NCBI RefSeq assembly: GCF_947493735.1
Contig: NZ_CANLSL010000004.1
Coordinates: 1 to 64,000, forward strand
Origin: an uncultured Acinetobacter sp.
GTDB lineage: Bacteria; Pseudomonadota; Gammaproteobacteria; Pseudomonadales; Moraxellaceae
Direction of reading: 5' to 3'
Length of the DNA stretch: 64,000 nt
Positions 39,608 through 46,745 of the stretch are shown in pieces. The translations under genes were made by a program, and so were the position numbers. How positions within the stretch are numbered: the first letter of the stretch is position 1; each line of letters begins with the position of its first letter. Below the pieces are notes generated by a model. It made no database searches, was not told the origin of the DNA, and saw only the letters and a program-made list of their open reading frames with translations.

Positions 39608-41389
39608 ATGCCAAGTTTAGTTACACGCCGTGCTTTGATTCAAAAAAGTTTGATGGGCTTTGGGGCATTATCTGTTGCCAGTAGTTTGGTGGGATGTAAT
39701 GACGAAGATGATCAAGATTCGGATAATGCACCAAAAGTTGAGTTCTTACATGGCGTTGCCAGTGGTGATCCCCTGCAAGATCGTGTGATTTTGTGGACAC
39801 GTATTAGCCCAGAAGATTCGACCTTGCGTGTCAATGTGACTTGGGAGGTAGCAAGCGATGAGGCATTTACACAAATTATAGCCACAGGAAAAGTAGAAAC
39901 CAGTATTGCAGTGGATTTCACAGTAAAAGTGGATGCAACAGGTTTAGAAGCAGGGCAATCTTATTTCTATCGTTTTAAATGCGGTTCAGCCATATCTGCA
40001 ACAGGACAAACCAAGACTTTAGCGACACAAACGGATCAAGTCAGCTTTGCTGTATGTTCATGCTCAAACTATCCAGCAGGTTATTTTCATGTCTATGCCG
40101 AGATGGCAAAGCAAGATGTCGATGTGGTGATTCATCTTGGCGATTATATTTATGAATATGGCGCAGATGGCTATGCAACAGAAGATGCGGTGGCTCTTGG
40201 TCGTACACTCGCAGAAGATAATAATACAGAAATCGTCAAATTAGACGACTATCGTAAGCGTTATGCGCTATATCGTGGCGATGAAGATTTGCAAGCAGTG
40301 CATGCACGTCATCCATTTATCGTGGTGTGGGATGATCATGAATTAACCAATGATACATGGCGTGAAGGTGCAGAAAATCACCAAGAAAATGAAGGTGACT
40401 TTTTCGAGCGTAAACTTGCGGCACTACAAGCCTATTTTGAATGGATGCCAATTCGTCCGATCTCCGAAGATGATCATTTAAATATTTATCGTCAGTTTAA
40501 TTTTGGTGAGCTGGTACAGCTGAATATGCTAGATACACGTATTTTGGCACGAGATGAACAGTTGGATTATGCAAATTATATCACTGCTTCGGGTGTGGAT
40601 TTCGCCAAGTTTCAAGCAGATTTGACAGCGCAAGATCGTACTTTGTTAGGGCATACTCAACGTGGATGGTTGCAACAACAATTAGCCACATCAAAGGCGA
40701 CTTGGAATGTCTTAGGGCAACAAGTATTGATGGCGAAAATGTTGATTCCTGCGGAATTACTCATGTCATTAGCACAAATCACCAGTGGCAACGTCACAGA
40801 AGAAACCTTAACTGCAATGAATAAGCAAATCACTGAATTGGTCACAATCAAAATGCGAATTGCACAAGGCGATCCAAATGTGACAGAACAGGAGAAAGCA
40901 CGTGTGAATACCGTGGCGCCGTACAATTTGGATGCATGGGATGGTTATTATTATGAACGTGAAGTGCTTTATGCAACATTGATGCAAATGGGCAAAAAAA
41001 TCGTGGTGTTGGCAGGTGATACGCATAATGCGTGGAGCAGTTATCTATATAGTCAAGCGATGCAGTCACAACCATCCAGCTATATGGGTGTGGAGCTTGC
41101 AACCAGTTCGGTATCGTCACCGGGGATGGAAAAATATTTAAATATTCCGCAGGCGCAATTACAACAGTTTGAATTTGCCTTTACTACGTTGATTGATGAG
41201 TTGGCATATACCAATCTGAATCAGCGTGGCTATCTGACAGTGACATTTGATCAAGCGCAAATGCAAGCCAATTGGATCTTTGTTGATACCATTAAAGATA
41301 AAGAGTATTCGGTGGATAGCAGTCGTGCACATCAGTTGACTTTAGATGTAGGTTTGAATGTAAAAACTGATTCTGCACAGGTTGCCTAG
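39608..41389 (+). CDS. phoD: PhoD-like alkaline phosphatase, Tat-exported putative lipoprotein
   Basis: This 593-aa metallophosphoesterase of the PhoD family cleaves phosphate mono- or diesters outside the cytoplasm. The N-terminus has a twin-arginine motif (VTRRALIQKS), a hydrophobic stretch, and a lipobox (SLVGC), so it is probably Tat-translocated and lipid-anchored. A short Fn3-like domain (VEFLHGVASGDPLQDRVILWTR) precedes the catalytic domain. Metal-binding motifs are VCSCSNYPAGYFHVYAEMA, VIHLGDYIYEYG, VWDDHELTNDTW and VLAGDTHNAWSS. I chose ATG 39608 because upstream codons lack signal features. An IS481-like element lies immediately downstream. It may respond to phosphate, but I see no clear Pho box. 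Confidence 0.88.
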   Translation: MPSLVTRRALIQKSLMGFGALSVASSLVGCNDEDDQDSDNAPKVEFLHGVASGDPLQDRVILWTRISPEDSTLRVNVTWEVASDEAFTQIIATGKVETSIAVDFTVKVDATGLEAGQSYFYRFKCGSAISATGQTKTLATQTDQVSFAVCSCSNYPAGYFHVYAEMAKQDVDVVIHLGDYIYEYGADGYATEDAVALGRTLAEDNNTEIVKLDDYRKRYALYRGDEDLQAVHARHPFIVVWDDHELTNDTWREGAENHQENEGDFFERKLAALQAYFEWMPIRPISEDDHLNIYRQFNFGELVQLNMLDTRILARDEQLDYANYITASGVDFAKFQADLTAQDRTLLGHTQRGWLQQQLATSKATWNVLGQQVLMAKMLIPAELLMSLAQITSGNVTEETLTAMNKQITELVTIKMRIAQGDPNVTEQEKARVNTVAPYNLDAWDGYYYEREVLYATLMQMGKKIVVLAGDTHNAWSSYLYSQAMQSQPSSYMGVELATSSVSSPGMEKYLNIPQAQLQQFEFAFTTLIDELAYTNLNQRGYLTVTFDQAQMQANWIFVDTIKDKEYSVDSSRAHQLTLDVGLNVKTDSAQVA

Positions 41390-41456
41390 CTTCATAAAGC
41401 CTGTCATTAATGTGAAAATTGAGACTTCTACTGACATTTTGGTAAATTTTACCTCA

Positions 41457-42409
41457 TGTCATAGGAGTTTGAATTTTGAGTACAAAAGCCCAACGGGAAA
41501 TTGCCCATAAATTAAAAGGGTTTGCTCATGCTGAACAAAATGGCAATGTTGCATTGACCTGTCGATATTTTGGTATTTCACGAGATACTTTTTATCGTTG
41601 GAAGAAGAATTATAAATCCAAAGGAGAGATAGGATTAGTCAACAGTAAGCCATGTCCACAGAACCCCAAGCTACGAACGCCTGCTGAGATTGAAGATAAG
41701 ATTATTTATTTACGGCAACACTATCATTTTGGACAACTACGGATCAGTTGGTATTTATGGCGTTATCACCAAATTAAGATTTCAGCAGCTGGGGTATACC
41801 ATGTTTTAAAACGGCATGGTATGAATCGATTACCCCAAAATCAGCGTAAACGTTATATTCCTATTCCTCAACGTTATGAAAAACAAGTACCAGGGCATCA
41901 CGTTCAAGTTGATGTAAAGTTTCTCTTTTTTAAAGATCAAATGGAAAACAAGTCAAACGATATCAATATACCGCTATTGATGATGCAACTAGAATTAGGG
42001 CATTAAAGATTTATGAGAAACATAATCAAGCCAATGCTATTGATTTCGTCAATTATGTGATCGACAAATTTTTTTCCGTATTCATACCATTCAGACTGAC
42101 AACGGTCATGAGTTTCAGTCTAAATTCCATTGGCATCTGAATGATCTTGCCGTTCACCATTGCTATATTAAACCCCGAACACCTAAACATAACGGTAAGG
42201 TCGAACGATCTCATAAGACGGATAAAATGGAGTTCTACCAGCTATTAGACTACACCGATGATGTGGATTTAAAAGCTAAGCTGGCCGAATGGGAGGCATT
42301 TTACAATTATGCCCGACCTCATGCAGCCATGAATGGCAAAACACCCTATGAGCGATTAAAAGAAAAGTTATGCTAAAATCTTGGTGTAATTGGAGATCCT
42401 ATTATGCAC
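41457..42409 (+). mobile_element. IS481-like insertion sequence, degraded
   Basis: A transposase reading frame split by two frameshifts is flanked by an imperfect inverted repeat. The left end (41459 on) reads TCATAGGAGTTTGAATT. The right end, inverted (42405 down), reads TAATAGGATCTCCAATT, matching at 12 of 17 positions. The element lies between the PhoD gene and 6S RNA, its right end about 60 bp from the 3' end of 6S RNA. No clear target duplication was found, and the exact ends are approximate. Confidence 0.7.
41476..42376 (+). pseudogene. IS481-like transposase with two frameshifts
   Basis: The frame starts at TTG 41476 (MSTKAQREIAHKLKGFAHA), with a helix-turn-helix (TCRYFGISRDTFYRWKKNY) and the start of a DDE integrase domain (HHVQVDVKFLFF, first D). 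Near 41945 it shifts: the correct reading continues GKQVKRYQYTAIDDATRIRALKIYEKHNQANAIDFVNYVIDK. Near 42070, at a run of seven T, it shifts again to IHTIQTDNGHEFQSKFHWHL and PRTPKHNGKVERSHKTDKMEFYQLL, which carry the second D and the E, ending at TAA 42376. Both shifts are at homopolymers, as expected from decay or sequencing error. Without both corrections no full transposase is made. Confidence 0.82.
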
Positions 42410-42469
42410 ATATACTTGTATTTAATATTTTCGAGATATTGTAAGAATTTATATTGAGTGGATAAAAAT

Positions 42470-42648
42470 AACTCCGAAGATGCCGCTACTAGTCGTTACC
42501 CTTGAACCCTAAAGTTCAAGGTGGAGATGACGTATCATTTTTCGGTTTTCTACTCAAGGTAGACATACACCCAAACCATACAGAACATATCCGTAAGTGA
42601 TGATATCGGCTCAGGGGAATAGACCTGCTGGCGAACGTCCCAGAGTTA
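42470..42648 (-). ncRNA. ssrS: 6S RNA
   Basis: Read on the minus strand, the sequence has the two conserved arms of gammaproteobacterial 6S RNA. The 5' arm is ACTCTGGGACGTTCGCCAGCAGGTC, then ATTCCCCTGAGCCGATAT. The 3' arm is CACCTTGAAC...GGGTTCAAGGG, then GTAGCGGCATCTTCGGAG. The ends pair to form the closing stem, and the central bubble mimics an open promoter that traps sigma-70 RNA polymerase in stationary phase. It lies downstream of zapA, as in E. coli. The ends are estimated to within a few bases. No 5-formyltetrahydrofolate cyclo-ligase gene follows, unlike in E. coli; an IS remnant is there instead. Confidence 0.93.
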
Positions 42649-42765
42649 GCTTTATTATAACGCTTGATTAAATCAATGTACAAACACCATATCAGTGATT
42701 TCACTCATTTGTCGCTGAATTGCTAAACAATTAACACAAGCAAGGGCTAATCAAGTATCACTGAA

Positions 42766-43074
42766 CTAGCCATTAGTTGCTTGAATTTGCGTGATTTGTT
42801 GATCCAACGCATCGACCATATCAGCAAGCGCATTCTCACACTGACTGTATTGTTGTAACGATTTGTTCATCTCGATCACTTCTTGCATGAGTTGCAATGA
42901 AACCATGACTGCGACTTTTTGATTGTCCATACGTGGATTGGCGCTACGCATCGCTTTGAAGTTTTGCTCTAGCAAATCGCCTGCGCTACGCAGTTCATCT
43001 TGTAGATTCGCAGGGCAACCTAGTTTGTATACACTGTCTAAAAGCCATAATTCGACGGCGGTATTCTCAGTCAT
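42766..43074 (-). CDS. zapA: Cell division protein ZapA
   Basis: This 102-aa cytoplasmic protein stabilises the Z ring by crosslinking FtsZ filaments. It has the ZapA pattern: a short N-terminal beta-hairpin region (AVELWLLDSVYKLGCPANLQDELRSAGDLLEQNF), then AVMVSLQLMQEVIEMN and a C-terminal coiled coil. I chose ATG 43074 (MTENTAVEL), which overlaps the stop of the upstream coiled-coil gene by 8 bp, so the two are coupled. 6S RNA follows it 120 bp downstream, the conserved zapA-ssrS order. Confidence 0.88.
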   Translation of the reverse strand: MTENTAVELWLLDSVYKLGCPANLQDELRSAGDLLEQNFKAMRSANPRMDNQKVAVMVSLQLMQEVIEMNKSLQQYSQCENALADMVDALDQQITQIQATNG

Positions 43075-43639
43075 TTGCTGTACTGTCCTCAAATTCTAAT
43101 TGTTCTGCATGTGGATGCGCCAATTTTTGAATGCTCAAGCTGTTGCTATCTTGTGCTGTACCTAAGATCGCAAGGCGCTGAATGATCGCTTCTACCTTTT
43201 GACGTGCTTGTTCATTTTTCTTGTGCAGTTGATCACGTACTTGACCAAGCTCTTTCAGTTGTGACTGAAGGCTTTCATTTTGTGTGCCCAGATTGTCATA
43301 ATCGCTTTTGAGTTGATTCTTCTGTGTGATTAAAGCTTCAAAGCGTTTGCGCAATTCATTGCAACTATTTTCAAGTCGTTGATATTTATCAGATAGTGTT
43401 TGATGTTCTTGTTGCAACTGCTGATGCTGATCTCTGCCTTGTGTTAATGCACGGGCAGTATTCTGCTGTTGATCCTGTGCTTCTTGCAAAGCAGAACGTG
43501 CATCGTCTAACTGACGTTGCAAGTTTTGTGCAGTTTGCGCATGAATATGCTGTTGATCGGTTTGCTTTTGCTTTAAATCTTGGACGTGTTTGACCAAAAT
43601 TTGCACTTGCTGTTGTAAATGCTGTAATTGTTCTAACAT
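43067..43639 (-). CDS. Coiled-coil protein upstream of zapA (ZapB-like position)
   Basis: This 190-aa protein is almost wholly heptad coiled coil and Q-rich, from LEQLQHLQQQVQILVKHVQDLKQ to LKELGQVRDQLHKKNEQARQKVEAIIQRLAIL. There is no membrane segment. It overlaps zapA by 8 bp, so joint action in Z-ring or nucleoid organisation is likely. Short ZapB-type or TIGR02449-type coiled-coil proteins often occupy this place. This one is longer than those, and low-complexity coiled coil makes homology hard to judge. ATG 43639 (MLEQLQH) is the preferred start; an upstream ATG at 43654 is also in frame. Confidence 0.75.
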   Translation of the reverse strand: MLEQLQHLQQQVQILVKHVQDLKQKQTDQQHIHAQTAQNLQRQLDDARSALQEAQDQQQNTARALTQGRDQHQQLQQEHQTLSDKYQRLENSCNELRKRFEALITQKNQLKSDYDNLGTQNESLQSQLKELGQVRDQLHKKNEQARQKVEAIIQRLAILGTAQDSNSLSIQKLAHPHAEQLEFEDSTAND

Positions 43640-43703
43640 AGTGGTATCGCACAATGCCTATTTACTCGATAATATACTAGCAGTATAGAGATTGGAAAGA
43701 CGA

Positions 43704-44327
43704 ATGCAAGACGATATTACAGGTTGGAATGAGTGGAATGATGCATTTAACGGCATCGAAGAATTATCAAGTCCGAGTGAGTTACACGGTATCTTGACAG
43801 GTATTGTTTGTGTAACGCAAGCGCCGACATTGGAACAGTGGCAAGCGATCTTGGATAGCTTGCAAGTGCCTGAATTATCAGCAGAGGCTTTACAGCTTTT
43901 AACCGATGAAGCCGAGGATATTGCCGCATCTTTACATGATGATGAATTGGATTATTTGCCGATGTTGCCTGATGATCAACATACATTGAACGAACGTGTT
44001 GATGCACTGGCGGATTGGTGTGCAGGTGTGGTACTTGGTTTTGGTATGGCATCGGGTCATATTCGTAGCGACGAAGCAGAGTGGATTGAGCACTTGCAAG
44101 ATGTGGCTTCAGTTGAATTCGAAGCGGAAGATGACGATGAAGAGGGCGAGTTGAGTTATAACGAGCTGTATGAATTTGTGCGCTTAATCCCAGTCAGCCT
44201 GTCTACAGGACGTAAAAAAGTCGATGTGGCTGAAACTGCATTGCTCAAAGGTTCACACTTGAACGCTTCACCAAGCAAAAATACGTCAAATGTGGTGGAA
44301 ATGTTTACGCCACATCGTCCAAGTTAA
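43704..44327 (+). CDS. ygfB: UPF0149 family protein, YgfB/YecA type
   Basis: This 207-aa acidic helical protein of the UPF0149 family has the motifs SPSELHGILTGIVC, ADWCAGVVLGFGMASG and ELYEFVRLIPVSL. In Pseudomonas aeruginosa YgfB is known to modulate antibiotic resistance through ampDh3 control; here the role is unknown. It is divergent from the zapA pair and precedes pepP, the usual ygfB-pepP order. I chose ATG 43704 because GGAAAG lies just upstream; an in-frame TTG at 43692 is possible. The C-terminus is longer than in E. coli YgfB. Confidence 0.86.
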   Translation: MQDDITGWNEWNDAFNGIEELSSPSELHGILTGIVCVTQAPTLEQWQAILDSLQVPELSAEALQLLTDEAEDIAASLHDDELDYLPMLPDDQHTLNERVDALADWCAGVVLGFGMASGHIRSDEAEWIEHLQDVASVEFEAEDDDEEGELSYNELYEFVRLIPVSLSTGRKKVDVAETALLKGSHLNASPSKNTSNVVEMFTPHRPS

Positions 44328-44396
44328 ATATAAATAGAAATTAAATTTACGCTAATTTATCAAGGTATTCCTAGTGAGAAATAAGGTATACCTACA

Positions 44397-44434
44397 TGAA
44401 AACCCCTCTAAATCTCCCCTTACAGGGGAGACTT
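44397..44434. repeat. REP-like hairpin in the pepP leader
   Basis: TCTCCCCT-TAC-AGGGGAGA (44413-44431) is a perfect 8-bp stem within aaaCCCCTCTAAATC. It resembles the 5191-5285 element in its CTCCCCT arms. It ends 20 bp before the pepP start, so it may affect pepP translation or transcript ends. Confidence 0.65.
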
Positions 44435-44452
44435 TTTGAAAAAAGGTATGTT

Positions 44453-45775
44453 ATGTCTACACTCGATCAATCCGTCTTTGCATCTCGTCGTGCCAAACTT
44501 GCCAAAGCAATGGGTGCACATGCCATTGCCGTCATTGCTACCCGTGATGAAATGTATCGCAATCGAGATGCAGATTATAAATATCGTCCAGACAGCAGTT
44601 TTTACTATTTAACAGGATTTGCAGAACCTGAAGCGGTTGCTGTACTAGAAACTGATGACGAAGGTGAGCTGTGTTACACCTTATGCTGTCGTGAGCGAAA
44701 CCGTGCGATGGAGATTTGGAATGGTTATCGTGCAGGGATCGAGGGTGCATTAGCGCAATATGGCGCAGATCAAGCCTTTGTGATTGAAGATTTAGACAAT
44801 GAAATCATTTCACTACTTGCAGGAAAAGAAAAACTTTTTGTTCGTTTTGGTCTAAATAAAAAGTTTGATGTACGAGTCGGTGAGTGGTGTCACAAAGTTC
44901 AGCTTAAACAACGTCAAGGTGATAGAGCTCCACAGCATTTGATACAGCTTGATGGCTTGCTCGATGAGATGCGTTTGATTAAATCCGCCGATGAACTGGC
45001 ATTAATGCAAATGGCTGGGAAAATCAGTGCAGAAGCGCATACCCGTGCCATGCAAAAAGTCCGACCTGAAATGATGGAATATGCGCTGGAAGCCGAGCTG
45101 AATTATGTCTTCGGACAATACGGCACGGTGCCTGCATACAATACCATCGTCGGCGGTGGTGCCAATGGTTGTATTTTGCATTATGTCGAAAACAATCAAG
45201 CGCTTAAATCAGGCGACTTGGTCTTGATCGATGCAGGCTGTGAATATCAATACTATGCAGGTGATATTACTCGTACTTTCCCAGTTAACGGCAAATTTAC
45301 TGGGGAACAAAAAGCCTTGTATGAGGTTGTGTTGACTGCGCAACTGGCTGCGATTGATGCAACCCGAGTAGGTAATCATTACAAACAACCTCATGAGCAA
45401 GTGCTTCGTATTCTTACGGAAGGTTTAGTTGATCTTGGCTTACTCAAAGGTGAGCTCAATGAGCTGATCGAAACCGAAGCCTACAATCAGTTCTTTATGC
45501 ACGGTACAGGTCATTGGCTTGGTATGGATGTGCATGATGTAGGGCAATACAAAGTGAATGGTGAATGGCGTGCTTATCAAGAAGGTATGGTAGTCACCGT
45601 TGAGCCTGGGCTTTATATTGCGCCTGATGATGAAAGCGTCGATGAGAAATGGCGTGGTATCGGTATTCGTATCGAAGATGATGTAGTGCTGACCAGTGAT
45701 GAACCAAAGATTCTCACTAAAGATGTAGTGAAATCCATTGATGATATTGAACATCTGATGGCAGAAAGTCGTTAA
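44453..45775 (+). CDS. pepP: Xaa-Pro aminopeptidase P
   Basis: This 440-aa cytoplasmic Mn-dependent peptidase removes N-terminal residues before proline. The N-terminal domain (YRNRDADYKYRPDSSFYYLTGF) is followed by the pita-bread catalytic domain. All five metal ligands are visible: two aspartates 11 residues apart in LIDAGCEYQYYAGDITRTF, a histidine in GTGHWLGMDVHD, and glutamates in VTVEPGLYI and GIRIEDDV. I chose ATG 44453 (MSTLDQSVF) behind AAAGG; the longer frame from 44396 reads through a REP-like repeat and is not real. It forms a unit with ygfB. Confidence 0.95.
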   Translation: MSTLDQSVFASRRAKLAKAMGAHAIAVIATRDEMYRNRDADYKYRPDSSFYYLTGFAEPEAVAVLETDDEGELCYTLCCRERNRAMEIWNGYRAGIEGALAQYGADQAFVIEDLDNEIISLLAGKEKLFVRFGLNKKFDVRVGEWCHKVQLKQRQGDRAPQHLIQLDGLLDEMRLIKSADELALMQMAGKISAEAHTRAMQKVRPEMMEYALEAELNYVFGQYGTVPAYNTIVGGGANGCILHYVENNQALKSGDLVLIDAGCEYQYYAGDITRTFPVNGKFTGEQKALYEVVLTAQLAAIDATRVGNHYKQPHEQVLRILTEGLVDLGLLKGELNELIETEAYNQFFMHGTGHWLGMDVHDVGQYKVNGEWRAYQEGMVVTVEPGLYIAPDDESVDEKWRGIGIRIEDDVVLTSDEPKILTKDVVKSIDDIEHLMAESR

Positions 45776-45794
45776 ACTTTTGTTGATCAATATA

Positions 45795-46077
45795 AGGGTC
45801 TGTTGACGTTTCTGCCATGTATTGCGTTATCAGCTAAAAGTAGAGAAACGAGGCATGAAATGAAAGGAATGGTCACTCCCTTACCAAGTTTCATAACGAA
45901 GTATATGGTAGCTTTAGCCATAACCCTTCGGGACTAGGATGTTTTACTTGCGACGCAGTGCGACTCATACGTCGTTAGGAGAGAGTCATTTAGAATAACT
46001 AAATTTTCTCATTCCTTCCTAGTATCGCCTAAAAAAAATCCGTAGTCGCAAGCATCTGTGAAATCTCAACAGACCCT
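45795..46077. mobile_element. MITE-like element with terminal inverted repeats, 283 bp
   Basis: AGGGTCTGTTGACGTTTC at 45795 and, inverted from 46077, AGGGTCTGTTGAGATTTC match at 16 of 18 positions. No open reading frame of note lies between. The interior contains sequence such as GTCGTTAGGAGAGAGTC and CTCATTCCTTCCTAGTATCGCC. Short size, terminal inverted repeats and no transposase suggest a miniature element mobilised in trans. The GGGTCTGTTG end resembles ends of known insertion sequences, but I cannot name the family. No clear target duplication was found. Confidence 0.7.
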
Positions 46078-46131
46078 ATTCAAACGAATCGATAGACTTT
46101 AAACTGAAAAAGCTATGTTAAAAAAACTAGG

Positions 46132-46168
46132 CAAAAAAAAGCAGTCTAGCGCTGATGTTAGACTGCCA
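46132..46168 (-). terminator. Strong terminator (minus strand)
   Basis: On the minus strand GGCAGTCTA...TAGACTGC is followed by TTTTTTTT. It lies about 180 bp after the DUF2218 stop and probably ends the fadE-DUF2218 transcript. The 572 bases between pepP and the DUF2218 gene hold only this, the MITE-like element and AT-rich sequence with short ACAATTTA repeats (46220-46245). Confidence 0.8.
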
Positions 46169-46347
46169 TATAACCGTGAAAACTCATTTTAATTTGGCAT
46201 AAACTATTTAAATATATAAACAATTTAAATCTACAAACAATTTAGATGTTTCTCACTGACTTAGACAATTTATAACTGAGTCAATCACGGAATACAAGCA
46301 ATAACTTTAAAATATTGAAAATAAGTCAAATTCAAATCTGAGTATGA

Positions 46348-46638
46348 TTACGTTAAAGAATGCCAAGTATTTGCAAATTCTTGTTTTGCCATACGATTGA
46401 GGTGATCGAGTACCACATTTTGCAATTTTTCTAAGTCTTCTTGCTGTTCGGTATGTAATGTTGCGATCAGTTGATTAGGCTGATGTTCTAGCGTTGCATG
46501 TGCAGTTTCAGAAAATGGAATGGTGGAAATATTATTTTCTTGGGTAATTTCCATCTTGTGACGCCAATGGTTGACCAGTTTTTTGATGATGATTTCGGCA
46601 TTATCTGTTTCGATCTTGAGTTGACTAGAAAACGACAT
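46348..46638 (-). CDS. DUF2218-like small protein
   Basis: This 96-aa soluble protein follows the DUF2218 pattern. A short SQLKIETDNAEIIIKKLVNHWRHK segment (conserved lysine/histidine turn) precedes a beta segment with ISTIPFSETAHATLEHQPNQLIATLHTEQ. A C-terminal helix, LEKLQNVVLDHLNRMAKQEF, follows. Family function is unknown; members often sit near iron or siderophore genes, but here it follows fadE by 107 bp on the same strand. GAGGAA precedes ATG 46638. Confidence 0.75.
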   Translation of the reverse strand: MSFSSQLKIETDNAEIIIKKLVNHWRHKMEITQENNISTIPFSETAHATLEHQPNQLIATLHTEQQEDLEKLQNVVLDHLNRMAKQEFANTWHSLT

Positions 46639-46745
46639 AATAGATTCCTCGATGGATGGTAGTGATCTTGATGAAAAGCCCTAAATCGAAATTTAGGGCT
46701 TTCTAAAAGCATGATTTACTGCTGTTGGTTTTGCGGTTATAGCTT

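Noticed and set aside
41935..42085. Programmed frameshifting in the IS481-like transposase
   Set aside because: IS481 elements encode one uninterrupted frame, and two separate shifts at plain homopolymers fit decay or read error better.
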